This document shows, in pieces, positions 7,823 to 16,317 of a stretch of 34,926 nucleotides of DNA (within the stretch, counting starts at the first letter, position 1; each line of letters begins with the position of its first letter). The notes beneath the pieces were generated by a model. It did no database searches and was not told the origin of the DNA. It saw only the letters and a list, made by a program, of their open reading frames with translations. The translations under genes and the position numbers were made by a program. Source of the stretch: an uncultured Pelagibacteraceae bacterium. Lineage in GTDB: Bacteria > Pseudomonadota > Alphaproteobacteria > Pelagibacterales > Pelagibacteraceae. The stretch lies in contig CACMCJ010000009.1 in the NCBI GenBank assembly GCA_902612235.1, forward strand, positions 1-34,926, read 5' to 3'.

Positions 7823-9076
7823 ATGACTGAAAAAAATAATAAAAATATTCTATATTGTTCTTTCTGCGGTAAAAGCCAACATGAAGTAAGAAAATTAATT
7901 GCAGGACCCACAGTTTTTATTTGTGATGAATGCGTAGAATTATGTATGGATATTATTAAAGAAGAAAACAAGAGTTCTTTAATAAAACACCAAGATGGAG
8001 TTCCAACACCAAAAGAAATTTGTAATGTATTAGACGATTATGTTATCGGTCAAAAATTAGCGAAAGAAATTTTATCTGTTGCTGTTCATAACCATTATAA
8101 AAGACTTAATCATGAAACTAAAAATAATAAAGACATTGAGTTGTCTAAATCAAATATATTATTAGTTGGACCAACTGGTTGTGGAAAAACTTTATTAGCG
8201 CAAACTCTTGCTAGAATTTTGGATGTTCCATTTACTATGGCTGACGCTACAACATTAACTGAAGCTGGTTATGTTGGAGAGGATGTAGAAAATATAATTT
8301 TAAAACTTTTACAAGCTGCCGATTATAATGTAGAGAAAGCACAAAGAGGAATAGTCTATATCGATGAAGTAGATAAAATTAGTAGAAAATCTGAGAATCC
8401 TTCCATCACAAGAGATGTATCAGGAGAAGGTGTTCAACAGGCGTTATTAAAAATTATGGAGGGAACAATTGCAAGCGTTCCTCCGCAAGGTGGCAGAAAA
8501 CATCCACAACAAGAGTTTTTACAAGTAGACACTACAAATATTTTATTTATTTGTGGAGGTGCATTTGCTGGTTTGGATAAACTAATTGATAGTAGAGGAA
8601 AAGGAAGTTCAATAGGTTTTGGTGCTAAAGTAAAAAATTATAAAGAGCAACCTTTGTCGGAGATAATGAAATTGCTTGAACCTGAAGATTTAATCAAGTA
8701 CGGACTCATTCCAGAGTTCATAGGTAGAATGCCAATTATCGCGACACTTGATGATTTAGACGAAAAATCCTTAATTAAAATTTTGAAAGAACCTAAAAAT
8801 TCTTTGATAAAACAATATCAAAGGTTATTTGAATTTGAAAACGTAGAACTAGAGTTTCAAGATGATGCAATCTCAGAGGTGGCTAGAAAAGCCATATCGA
8901 AAAAAACTGGTGCTAGAGGATTAAGATCAATTTTAGAGAACATATTGCTTAAAACAATGTTTGAATTACCAGATCTTGAGGATGTCATTAAAGTCACAGT
9001 AGATAAATCATCTGTCAAGGGACTGTCTGAGCCTATAATTACATACGGTAAAAAACAATCAACATCAGTAGCTTAA
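7823..9076 (+). CDS. clpX: ATP-dependent Clp protease ATPase subunit ClpX
   Basis: 417-residue hexameric AAA+ unfoldase that feeds substrates to ClpP. The N-terminal zinc-binding domain has the four cysteines in YCSFC (12, 15) and CDEC (34, 37). Walker A GPTGCGKT is at 116-123, the substrate-gripping pore loop GYVGEDVE at 149-156 and Walker B YIDEVDK at 179-185. The [10 protein letters not shown] segment carries the RKH pore loop, and the sensor-2 ARGLRS motif is near the C-terminus. Length and motif order are those of ordinary ClpX. There is no Shine-Dalgarno sequence before the ATG; a candidate promoter lies just upstream. Confidence 0.97.
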   Translation: MTEKNNKNILYCSFCGKSQHEVRKLIAGPTVFICDECVELCMDIIKEENKSSLIKHQDGVPTPKEICNVLDDYVIGQKLAKEILSVAVHNHYKRLNHETKNNKDIELSKSNILLVGPTGCGKTLLAQTLARILDVPFTMADATTLTEAGYVGEDVENIILKLLQAADYNVEKAQRGIVYIDEVDKISRKSENPSITRDVSGEGVQQALLKIMEGTIASVPPQGGRKHPQQEFLQVDTTNILFICGGAFAGLDKLIDSRGKGSSIGFGAKVKNYKEQPLSEIMKLLEPEDLIKYGLIPEFIGRMPIIATLDDLDEKSLIKILKEPKNSLIKQYQRLFEFENVELEFQDDAISEVARKAISKKTGARGLRSILENILLKTMFELPDLEDVIKVTVDKSSVKGLSEPIITYGKKQSTSVA

Positions 9077-9089
9077 CCGAAATTTGTTT

Positions 9090-9117
9090 CTTGAAATTAA
9101 TGTAGTAATTGCCATAT
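9090..9117 (+). promoter_or_regulatory. Putative sigma32 (RpoH) heat-shock promoter of lon
   Basis: CTTGAAA at 9090-9096 is an exact match to the sigma32 -35 consensus. After 14 bases comes GCCATAT (9111-9117), one mismatch from the CCCATNT -10 box; the spacer is within the known 11-16 range. Transcription would begin near 9124, 2-3 bases before the ATG at 9127. Lon is a classical sigma32 target, and cultured SAR11 is known to keep RpoH as one of very few sigma factors. Position, sequence and gene function agree; not tested experimentally here. Confidence 0.6.
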
Positions 9118-9126
9118 ATATGGAAT

Positions 9127-11508
9127 ATGAAAACTTCTTATATTAAACCATTATTACCGTTAAGAGACATAGTCATTTTTCCATCCATGGTAGTACCTCT
9201 TTTTGTTGGTAGAGAAAAATCGATAAAAGCGCTTCAAGAAGTTATGAAGTCAGACAAATCTATTGTTCTAGTTACACAAAAAAATTCTGAGGTAGACGAT
9301 CCTGAGGGTAAAGATTTATATGGCTATGGGTGTCTAAGTAAAGTTTTACAATTACTAAAATTACCAGATGGAACAGTAAAGGTTTTGGTGGAAGGTGAAA
9401 AAAGAGTAAAAATATTAAAACACAATTCAGAAAAAGATTTTATAAAATGTGAAGTTGAAGTAGTCGAAGATCAAAATGAGAGTAAAGAATTAGATGATTT
9501 TGCAATAGGTCTTGTTAAAAAATATGAAAAATTATTAATTTTGAGTAAAAAAGATTTTAATGAGACTACTAATAATCTTAAAAATCTAAGGAATGCTTCT
9601 CAAATTTCAAATAATATTTCTTCAAATTTAAGTATTCAAATTTTTGAAAAACAAGAATTACTTGAGATACTAGATGTTAAAAAAAGGCTAGAAAAAATAC
9701 ATGCATTAATAGAAAAAGAAACAAGCGTTCTTTCAGTCGAGAAAAAAATTAGGGGTCGCGTAAAAAACCAAATGGAAAAAACGCAAAGAGAATATTATTT
9801 GAACGAACAATTAAAGGCTATCCAAAAAGAATTGGGAGAGATTGATGAGGGAAAAGATGAGTTATCAAGTCTTTCGAAAGCGATTACGAATGCGAAAATG
9901 CCCAAATTGGCAAAAGAAAAATGTCTTTCAGAATTAAAAAAATTAAAATCAATGAGTCCAATGTCAGCAGAGGCTACTGTTGTTAGAAACTATTTAGATT
10001 GGATGACAGAGCTTCCTTGGTCTAATAAGTCTAAGATTAATACCGATTTAAAAAACGCTCAAAAGATTTTAGACGAAGACCATTACGGTTTAGAAAAAGT
10101 CAAAGAGAGAATAATAGAATTTCTTGCAGTACAAAAAAGAATTCAAAAGATGAAAGGTCCTATTTTGTGTTTAGTAGGCCCCCCAGGAGTTGGAAAAACA
10201 TCTTTGGGTAAATCAATTGCTAAAGCAACAAACAGAAAATTTGTTAGAATTTCACTTGGGGGAACTAGAGATGAAGCAGAAATAAGAGGACATAGAAGAA
10301 CTTACATAGGCTCTTTACCTGGAAAGATTATTCAAATGATGAAAAAAGCTGGAACTAAAAATCCACTTTTTTTATTAGACGAAATAGATAAAGTTGGAAA
10401 TGATTACAGAGGTGATCCGTCTTCAGCTTTACTGGAAGCTTTAGATCCAGAGCAAAATAAAGAGTTTAACGATCATTATTTAGAAGTAGATTATGATTTA
10501 TCAGATGTAATGTTTGTTACAACTGCAAACACTTTAAATATATTACCTCCACTTTTGGATAGAATGGAAGTAATTAGATTATCTGGTTACACAGAAGACG
10601 AAAAAGTAAACATTTCACAAAAGTATTTGATACCAAAACAAAGTCAAAATAATGGACTTAAAAAAGATGAGTGGGGGATAGATGAAAATGTTAATCGAAA
10701 AATAATAAGAAATTATACTAGGGAGTCCGGAGTTAGAAACCTTGAGAGAGAGATTTCTAAAATTGCAAGAAAATTAGTTAAAAAAATAGATAATAATGAA
10801 AATATAAACAATCCTGTTAAAGAAAATGATATGAAAGATTTACTAGGAGTTCAAAAGTTTAATTATGGAGAGATAGAAGAAGAAAACAGAGTTGGCGTAG
10901 TAACAGGTCTAGCTTGGACAGAAGTAGGTGGAGAAATTTTAAAGATTGAGTCTGCTGTAATGCCTGGTAAAGGAAAAATGCAAATCACTGGAAAACTAGG
11001 AGACGTTATGCAAGAGTCTGTAAAAGCTGCAAAATCATATATAAGATCTAAGAGCTTAGAATATGGAATAATACCCCCTGTATTTGATAAAAAAGATTTT
11101 CACATTCACGTTCCTGAGGGAGCAACACCTAAAGATGGACCTTCAGCAGGAATTGGAATGGTAACGTCAATCATTTCTGCTATCACTGAAATTCCTGTAG
11201 ATAAAAAAGTCGCGATGACTGGAGAGATCACTTTAAGAGGAATTGTTCTGCCAATAGGTGGGTTAAAGGAAAAACTTTTGGCCGCTCATAGAGCAGGAAT
11301 TAAAAAAGTTTTAATACCAAAAGAAAATAAAAAAGATTTAGCTGAAGTTCCAAAGACAATAGTAAATTCAATGGAAATAATCCCTGTCAAAAATGTTGAT
11401 GAAGTATTAAAAGTTGCTTTGACTAAACCGCTAAAAAGAGTTGAATGGGTTGAAGTTGATCAGATTTCAAATAAAAATAAATCTAAGGAAGAACTTAGCA
11501 CACATTAA
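9127..11508 (+). CDS. lon: ATP-dependent protease Lon
   Basis: 793 residues from the ATG at 9127. An in-frame TTG at 9109 would add MPYIWN, but it falls upstream of the transcription start predicted from the adjoining sigma32-like promoter. Domains: N-terminal LON substrate-binding domain (from [19 protein letters not shown]), a helical linker, AAA+ with Walker A GPPGVGKT (351-358) and Walker [10 protein letters not shown], and a C-terminal peptidase with the Ser-Lys dyad Ser673 (PKDGPSAG) and Lys716 (GGLKEKLL), 43 residues apart as in E. coli Lon. It degrades misfolded and some regulatory proteins in the cytosol. It closes the tig-clpP-clpX-lon block and is followed, two bases after the stop, by a convergent glycosyltransferase gene. 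Confidence 0.97.
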   Translation: MKTSYIKPLLPLRDIVIFPSMVVPLFVGREKSIKALQEVMKSDKSIVLVTQKNSEVDDPEGKDLYGYGCLSKVLQLLKLPDGTVKVLVEGEKRVKILKHNSEKDFIKCEVEVVEDQNESKELDDFAIGLVKKYEKLLILSKKDFNETTNNLKNLRNASQISNNISSNLSIQIFEKQELLEILDVKKRLEKIHALIEKETSVLSVEKKIRGRVKNQMEKTQREYYLNEQLKAIQKELGEIDEGKDELSSLSKAITNAKMPKLAKEKCLSELKKLKSMSPMSAEATVVRNYLDWMTELPWSNKSKINTDLKNAQKILDEDHYGLEKVKERIIEFLAVQKRIQKMKGPILCLVGPPGVGKTSLGKSIAKATNRKFVRISLGGTRDEAEIRGHRRTYIGSLPGKIIQMMKKAGTKNPLFLLDEIDKVGNDYRGDPSSALLEALDPEQNKEFNDHYLEVDYDLSDVMFVTTANTLNILPPLLDRMEVIRLSGYTEDEKVNISQKYLIPKQSQNNGLKKDEWGIDENVNRKIIRNYTRESGVRNLEREISKIARKLVKKIDNNENINNPVKENDMKDLLGVQKFNYGEIEEENRVGVVTGLAWTEVGGEILKIESAVMPGKGKMQITGKLGDVMQESVKAAKSYIRSKSLEYGIIPPVFDKKDFHIHVPEGATPKDGPSAGIGMVTSIISAITEIPVDKKVAMTGEITLRGIVLPIGGLKEKLLAAHRAGIKKVLIPKENKKDLAEVPKTIVNSMEIIPVKNVDEVLKVALTKPLKRVEWVEVDQISNKNKSKEELSTH

Positions 11509-11510
11509 AT

Positions 11511-12401
11511 TTAATCAAGCCAATCTTTGTATTTTTCTAAATTATGATTAATGTAGCTTGGTAAATAATTTTTATCAATTGCCTTTAAAATTGATTTTCC
11601 CGACCACTTATAACCCTTTTGGTCCACTTTATGATCATACATAACTCTTTTTTCATGAATTAATTTTTTAAGATCATTAATATTTAAACCACTTTCCTCA
11701 TACTCATAATGATGTGCAAAATTTAATAATTTTTTTTCTAATTCCTGCGGTGTTCTTAAACATGTGAAATGCCAACCTCCATTTTTTATGAAAAATAAGT
11801 TGGAGTATTTTTTTTTAGAAAAAAGCACATCTATTCTCCACTTTGGATAATTTTTACCCTTTATATTTCTTAACCATTGGGGAGAAATAAATTGTTTTCG
11901 TTTTATACCTTTAGTTCCTTGCCAAACAAAATCTTCATAAAATAGATTCAATTTGTAATAAAACATTTTTTGTTCAAAAATAAGTATTCTATTTCCAATA
12001 TTTGAAAAATTTACATCTGAAAGATTTGGGATTTCATCTAGGTCACTTATTAGTATTAAATCTTCTGCTTGAGCATCTTTTATTCCATCAATTAATTTTT
12101 CCCTTTGATAATAATCTCGTGCCATACCATTTAAAATTAGTTTTTCTCCCTTTTTTTCTTTACTTTCTCCATCTTCCAGCTCAAGAAGAGTGGGAGGTTC
12201 TTCATCTACAACGATATACTTTATTTTATCTTTAAATTTACTAAATCGATTAATATCAAAGTTGAGTTTCTTTTTATTGCCATTATGGGTATATGTAGCC
12301 TCAGTAATTATAAATTTTTTAACATACTTATTAAGAATATTAAGTCTTAGATCTAAAAGCAGATCTTCGTCAAAATACATAAAGCAATCATAGATATTCA
12401 T
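11511..12401 (-). CDS. GT17-type glycosyltransferase
   Basis: 296-residue soluble protein. The N-terminus NIYDCFMYFDEDLLLDLRLNIL, the ITEATYTHNGNKK strand, the DYYQRE segment and LILISDLDEIPN (Asp120/Asp122, a DxD-like metal/nucleotide site) are the signature of glycosyltransferase family 17, named for the eukaryotic beta-1,4-mannosyl-glycoprotein beta-1,4-N-acetylglucosaminyltransferase. GGWHFT near residue 212 is also typical. Bacterial members occur in surface-glycan loci; donor and acceptor cannot be read. No signal peptide or membrane helix, so it should act in the cytosol. Divergent from the three-domain sugar enzyme (35-base gap), which suggests a shared pathway. Convergent with lon, 2 bases between stops. 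Confidence 0.85.
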   Translation of the reverse strand: MNIYDCFMYFDEDLLLDLRLNILNKYVKKFIITEATYTHNGNKKKLNFDINRFSKFKDKIKYIVVDEEPPTLLELEDGESKEKKGEKLILNGMARDYYQREKLIDGIKDAQAEDLILISDLDEIPNLSDVNFSNIGNRILIFEQKMFYYKLNLFYEDFVWQGTKGIKRKQFISPQWLRNIKGKNYPKWRIDVLFSKKKYSNLFFIKNGGWHFTCLRTPQELEKKLLNFAHHYEYEESGLNINDLKKLIHEKRVMYDHKVDQKGYKWSGKSILKAIDKNYLPSYINHNLEKYKDWLD

Positions 12402-12412
12402 GGTAATTGAGT

Positions 12413-12418
12413 TATAAT
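12413..12418 (+). promoter_or_regulatory. Possible -10 element for the three-domain sugar gene
   Basis: A perfect TATAAT lies in the 35-base divergent gap between the GT17 gene and the fusion gene, giving a start near 12425 and a leader of about 12 bases to the first ATG (12437). No good -35 is visible at the proper distance, and the upstream bases fall inside the GT17 coding region. In DNA this AT-rich the hexamer alone is weak evidence. Confidence 0.35.
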
Positions 12419-12436
12419 AAAAATTATTGTAAGTAA

Positions 12437-15004
12437 ATGCAAATAGACAATCTTATGATTAAAAAAATCATTATTACAGGTGGCTTAGGTTATATAGGCA
12501 CAGAGCTTTGCAAAATCTACTCAGGTGTTAGTTGGCATCACAAAATTATAGTAATTGATAATAGATTCATCTCTGAAAGAGTAAATCAGATTAGAAACTG
12601 GAATATGGAATTTATTCATGGTGATATTCTAGATAAAAATCTAGTTAAAAGATTATTCCAAGATGCCGACATTGTTCATCATTTAGCAGGTGTTACCGAT
12701 GTCCCGAGAACTAAAAACGAGTCAACAAAAGAAAAAGATCAGATAATAAAATCAGTGGGCGAAGAAGGTACACAAAATATTTTAGACAATATAAGTAAAG
12801 AATGTAAGATTATTTTTCCATCAACACATGTAATATATGAAGGGATAGATCATGTAAAAAAAGATATTAAGGAAGATGACGAGCCTAAACCAGTTCTCTC
12901 TTACTCATCTTCAAAAGCTATTAATGAAAAACAAATTAAAAATTCCGGAAAAAATTATGTAATTTTAAGATTAGGCTCTGTATACGGTTATTCTACTGAC
13001 ACAGCTCGAATTGATATAATGCCTAATCTATTTTCTAAAATTGCATCTCAAAACGGAACATTAAAGCTTTTTTCAGGAGGAAGACAAATTAAAAGTTTAG
13101 TCCCGTTAATGGATGTAGCTAGATGTTTCAAATTCATGGAAGAAAAACAAGATATTAATTCTGAAGTATTTAATCTTACCAAAGACACTTTAACAGTCAA
13201 AGAAGTAGCGGAAATTTGTAAAAAGCATAACCCACTTGTGACATTAAGGGAAACTAATGATGAAATACCAAATTTAGGTTTTTCTTTATCTAATAACAAA
13301 TTAATGAAAACTGGATTTAAATTTTTGTACAGTTTAGATGAAAGCATAAAAGAAATGATAAAAAAATGGTCAAAACAAATTATTATAAAAGATTTAGAGT
13401 ACGTAAAAGATGGGGAAAATTTATACTTAGATGATAGAGGAAAAATAAGCAATCACGAGTTAACAGAGCCTATAAATTTAATTGGCTTAATTGACTCAAA
13501 AAGAGGAACTATTAGAGCAAATCATTATCATCCTCAGCAGGAACAAAAATGCTTATTTACAAAAGGACAAATAATTGAAATTTTTCAAGATATTATTAAT
13601 CCTAACTCTCCAAAAATTACTCAAGTTGTTAACGAGGGCCAATTATCAGTGATCAAGCCTAATGTGGCACATACAATGGTTTTTACTAAAGACACAACTT
13701 TTTTAAATTTAGTAAGAGGAGAAAGAGATCATGAAAATTATGGAACAACTCATACAATCAAACATGTTTTTGTTGATGAAGAAGAAAAAGATATGTTAAT
13801 TAAATTTTATAAATTCGACTGCCGTTCTTGTGGCAACACAGATCTTAAAAGAGTTGTATCATTAGGCTACCAGCCTTTAGCAAACAATCTGCTAAATAAA
13901 AAGAATGAAAAATGTGAATTATTTCCATTAGAGGTAAATTTCTGCGATAAATGTTATAATTGTCAATTATCAGTATCTGTAGATCCAAAAAAGATGTTTT
14001 CAAATTATCTCTATACTTCATCTACATCTAAAGTTTTCAGGGATCATTTTGTTTCAGCTGCAAAAAAATATATTAAAGATTTTAAGCTAAACAAAAGAAG
14101 CTCAACAATTATTGATGTGGGAAGCAACGATGGAGTAGCATTGAAACCATTTTTAGAATTAGGTTTTAAAAATATACTAGGAATTGAACCAGCTAAAAAC
14201 TTAGCAAAAATGGCAAATAAGAATAAAATTAAAACATTTAATGGTTTTTTAGAATCAAAAAATTTGAAAAAAATAAAAAGAAAAAATGTTGATTTAATTT
14301 TAGCATCAAACGTATTTGCTCACTCTGATAAATTACAAGAAATGGCTGAGTGTATGTTAAAATTATTAAGTAACAAAGGGACTATAATTATTGAGGTTCA
14401 ATATTTATTAAATACTCTTAAAGATTTAACTTTTGATAATATATATCATGAACATTATAATTATTGGTCATTAACTTCTTTGGTAAATTTTTTCAATAAA
14501 TTTAATGCTAAAATATTTAGATCTGAAACTGTTAATACTCACGGTGGTTCAATTAGAATATATGTTAAAAAAGATAAAAAAGTAAAAATTGAGAATAGTG
14601 TAAAAAAAATGTTAAGAGATGAAAACAATTTTGGCATTAAAAAATTTGAAACATATAAAAAATTTGGCCAGGAAGTTTATAAAATTCGAGAGAACGTAAT
14701 TAGAAATATAAAAAAATATAAAAATAATAAATCAAAAGTTATTGGATTTGGAGCTCCAGCCAAAGCTACAACTGCTTTAAATTTTTTCGGAATAAATGAT
14801 GAAATAGATTTTATTGTTGAAGACAATAAATTAAAACATAATAAATTTATTCCTGGAGTTAAAATTCCTATTAAAAGTAAAAAAGAGATAAAAGATAAAA
14901 AAAATACCGTTATAGTCCTTGCTTGGAATTTTTTTCAGGATATTAAAAAGAATAATATAAATTTATCTGATAATTTTGTGAATATAAAAGACTTAGAAAA
15001 ATAA
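12437..15004 (+). CDS. Three-domain sugar-nucleotide enzyme: SDR + cupin + C-methyltransferase
   Basis: One uninterrupted frame of 855 residues. Domain 1 (about 8-312) is an extended short-chain dehydrogenase/epimerase with the NAD-binding TGGLGYIG (14-21), HHLAGVTDVPR and the catalytic YSSSK (Tyr156, Lys160). Domain 2 (about 315-450) is a cupin with HYHPQQEQ (His363, His365, Glu369) and a distal His412, resembling sugar isomerase/epimerase cupins. Domain 3 (about 455-855) is a sugar C-methyltransferase: a zinc site CRSC (462, 465) and CDKC (503, 506), the SAM motif DVGSNDG (560-566) and the C-terminal GFGAPAKA (770-777). Together they would oxidise/epimerise and C-methylate a nucleotide sugar. 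SDR plus cupin in this order is also the layout of CapF; the third domain extends it. The start could instead be Met7 (12455), nearer the SDR norm. Substrate unknown. Confidence 0.85.
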   Translation: MQIDNLMIKKIIITGGLGYIGTELCKIYSGVSWHHKIIVIDNRFISERVNQIRNWNMEFIHGDILDKNLVKRLFQDADIVHHLAGVTDVPRTKNESTKEKDQIIKSVGEEGTQNILDNISKECKIIFPSTHVIYEGIDHVKKDIKEDDEPKPVLSYSSSKAINEKQIKNSGKNYVILRLGSVYGYSTDTARIDIMPNLFSKIASQNGTLKLFSGGRQIKSLVPLMDVARCFKFMEEKQDINSEVFNLTKDTLTVKEVAEICKKHNPLVTLRETNDEIPNLGFSLSNNKLMKTGFKFLYSLDESIKEMIKKWSKQIIIKDLEYVKDGENLYLDDRGKISNHELTEPINLIGLIDSKRGTIRANHYHPQQEQKCLFTKGQIIEIFQDIINPNSPKITQVVNEGQLSVIKPNVAHTMVFTKDTTFLNLVRGERDHENYGTTHTIKHVFVDEEEKDMLIKFYKFDCRSCGNTDLKRVVSLGYQPLANNLLNKKNEKCELFPLEVNFCDKCYNCQLSVSVDPKKMFSNYLYTSSTSKVFRDHFVSAAKKYIKDFKLNKRSSTIIDVGSNDGVALKPFLELGFKNILGIEPAKNLAKMANKNKIKTFNGFLESKNLKKIKRKNVDLILASNVFAHSDKLQEMAECMLKLLSNKGTIIIEVQYLLNTLKDLTFDNIYHEHYNYWSLTSLVNFFNKFNAKIFRSETVNTHGGSIRIYVKKDKKVKIENSVKKMLRDENNFGIKKFETYKKFGQEVYKIRENVIRNIKKYKNNKSKVIGFGAPAKATTALNFFGINDEIDFIVEDNKLKHNKFIPGVKIPIKSKKEIKDKKNTVIVLAWNFFQDIKKNNINLSDNFVNIKDLEK

Positions 15005-15007
15005 TTA

Positions 15008-15541
15008 CTAATAAAAAAAATTATTTACAATATCTTTTATATTATTAATAGTTTCAAATAAGTGCTCTAAATACAATTGTGTAAATGGAAAATTAAATAT
15101 TACAACTTCTTGTGCAAAGTATAAAATTCTTAAAATCACAATTATTGATACAATAAAAAGTAATAATGAATTATAAAAACCAAAGCTAATTTGCTTTCCA
15201 CTGCTTATTGGTTTTTTTTGATCTATTTTTTTTTCATTTAATTTTATGCCGTGTTTCTTTGCTAAATACTCTGGAGAATATAAACTTGGACCCGTTTTTT
15301 TAGTAACTTTCTTAATTTTATTTTTTGTTATTTTTGTTTTAGCAGTTTTTTTTATACTGGCCTCTTTTTTGATTATTGGATCCTCAACTTTCTTAGGCGG
15401 TATTTTCGATGTTTCAGCTTTGACAGGAAATTGTTTCCATTTTAAACCACAATAACCACATTGTACCATTCTGCCAGAAACAGGTATAGAATTGTCAGGA
15501 AGTGTAAATTTCTTTTCACCGCAATTACAAGTTATAATCAT
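15008..15541 (-). CDS. Zinc-ribbon (MJ0042-type) membrane protein
   Basis: 177 residues. The N-terminal zinc ribbon has Cys5, Cys7, Cys28 and Cys31 (ITCNCGEKKF and VQCGYCGLKW). The first pair is CxC where this finger normally has CxxC. A Lys-rich, low-complexity linker of about 70 residues follows, then one membrane helix (about 124-142) and a short amphipathic C-terminus. This architecture is common in alphaproteobacterial proteins of unknown function; I do not assign one. Convergent with the sugar enzyme (3 bases between stops) and divergent from tRNA-Val. The predicted topology puts the zinc finger in the cytosol. Confidence 0.75.
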   Translation of the reverse strand: MIITCNCGEKKFTLPDNSIPVSGRMVQCGYCGLKWKQFPVKAETSKIPPKKVEDPIIKKEASIKKTAKTKITKNKIKKVTKKTGPSLYSPEYLAKKHGIKLNEKKIDQKKPISSGKQISFGFYNSLLLFIVSIIVILRILYFAQEVVIFNFPFTQLYLEHLFETINNIKDIVNNFFY

Positions 15542-15630
15542 AATATTTCAATAATACTGCTATTTATTAAAACTTAAATACTTTTTTACTTTATAAACTA
15601 TTTATTGTATATCTCGTTTTTGTTTAATTA

Positions 15631-15706
15631 GGGCGGTTAGCTCAGTTGGTAGAGCATCTCGTTTACACCGAGAGGGTCATAGGTTCGAGTCCTTTACCGC
15701 CCACCA
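15631..15706 (+). tRNA. tRNA-Val (anticodon UAC)
   Basis: 76 bases with encoded CCA. Acceptor GGGCGGT/ACCGCCC, D stem GCTC/GAGC, anticodon stem TCTCG/CGAGA around loop TTTACAC (anticodon TAC). The T stem reads ATAGG/CCTTT and has a T-T mismatch at its second pair. It is followed after 8 bases by tRNA-Asp, so both come from one precursor. Confidence 0.97.
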
Positions 15707-15714
15707 TAGCCAGT

Positions 15715-15792
15715 GGGGGTGTAGCTCAGTTTGGTTAGAGCGCCTGCCTGTCACGCAGGAGGTCGCGGGTTCGAGTCCCGTCACTCCCGCCA
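15715..15792 (+). tRNA. tRNA-Asp (anticodon GUC)
   Basis: 78 bases with encoded CCA. Acceptor GGGGGTG/CACTCCC (one G-T pair), anticodon stem CCTGC/GCAGG around loop CTGTCAC (anticodon GTC), T stem GCGGG/CCCGT. Tandem with tRNA-Val and upstream of the nuo operon; the 156-base gap after it contains a candidate nuo promoter. Confidence 0.98.
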
Positions 15793-15883
15793 CTAATTGA
15801 TAATGATTTTCATCTACAAAAAATTTAGCTCTATTGCTGATCAAATAGTGCTACCATCTTGTGCTGTACACTTTGATTTTAAA

Positions 15884-15892
15884 TGCTATAAA
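15884..15892 (+). promoter_or_regulatory. Possible extended -10 promoter of the nuo operon
   Basis: TGCTATAAA fits an extended -10 element (TGn followed by TATAAA at 15887-15892). Transcription would begin near 15899, giving a leader of about 50 bases to nuoA. No good -35 is seen at 16-18 bases. It is the best candidate in the 156-base gap, which is the longest non-coding stretch in the window; the rest of the gap holds no ORF or recognisable RNA. Confidence 0.4.
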
Positions 15893-15912
15893 TTAGTTAT
15901 TAATATAAGAAT

Positions 15913-15934
15913 CCTTGAGCTAAATGTATCAAGG
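15913..15934 (+). repeat. Inverted repeat in the nuoA leader
   Basis: CCTTGA (15913-15918) and TCAAGG (15929-15934) are perfect 6-base inverted arms around a 10-base AT-rich centre, ending 14 bases before the nuoA ATG. It may be an operator for a dimeric regulator or a weak hairpin at the ribosome-binding region. No T-tract follows, so it is not an intrinsic terminator. Confidence 0.45.
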
Positions 15935-15948
15935 TAGGTATTAACAAA

Positions 15949-16317
15949 ATGATTTATAACTTTTTATCTGATTACTTATCTATAATAATCTTTTTATTCA
16001 TTTCTCTAGTATTGAGTATAGGTTTTATTGCTATTAATTTTTTAGCCTCTCCAAATAACCCAGATCCAGAAAAACTATCTGCATATGAATGTGGATTTGA
16101 CGCATTTGATGACTCAAGGATGGAGTTTGACGTTAGATTTTATCTGGTGGCTATATTATTTATAATTTTTGACTTAGAAATAGCTTTCCTTTTCCCTTGG
16201 GCAATTTCATTAGGAAATATCGGTATTCTAGGTTTTTGGTCGATGATGTTTTTTTTAGGAGTGTTAACAATTGGTTTTATTTATGAATGGAAAAAAGGAG
16301 CTTTAGAATGGGAATAA
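15949..16317 (+). CDS. nuoA: NADH-quinone oxidoreductase subunit A
   Basis: 122 residues, three membrane helices (about 9-31, 62-86, 92-112). Small membrane-arm subunit of proton-pumping complex I, near the quinone site. The long loop between helices 1 and 2 has the conserved YECGF (Cys48) and [11 protein letters not shown]; helix 2 has the acidic FDLEIAF (Asp75, Glu77). First gene of the nuo cluster. The end overlaps the nuoB start by 10 bases, and the nuoB Shine-Dalgarno lies within its last codons. Confidence 0.96.
   Translation: MIYNFLSDYLSIIIFLFISLVLSIGFIAINFLASPNNPDPEKLSAYECGFDAFDDSRMEFDVRFYLVAILFIIFDLEIAFLFPWAISLGNIGILGFWSMMFFLGVLTIGFIYEWKKGALEWE

Noticed and set aside
9109-9126. Upstream TTG start for lon, adding six residues
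   Set aside because: The added residues are not family-like, and the TTG lies within the probable sigma32 promoter, upstream of the predicted transcription start.
13048-13452. Open frame antisense to the sugar enzyme, 134 codons
   Set aside because: The opposite strand encodes continuous SDR and cupin sequence; the antisense product has no recognisable domain or upstream signal.
15631-15792. tRNA-Val/tRNA-Asp as attachment site of an integrated element
   Set aside because: No repeat of the tRNA 3' end was found near 11500, and there is no integrase; similarity between the two T arms is normal tRNA conservation.
15913-15934. Inverted repeat as intrinsic terminator of the tRNA operon
   Set aside because: The arms are short and AT-rich, the loop has 10 bases and no T-tract follows.
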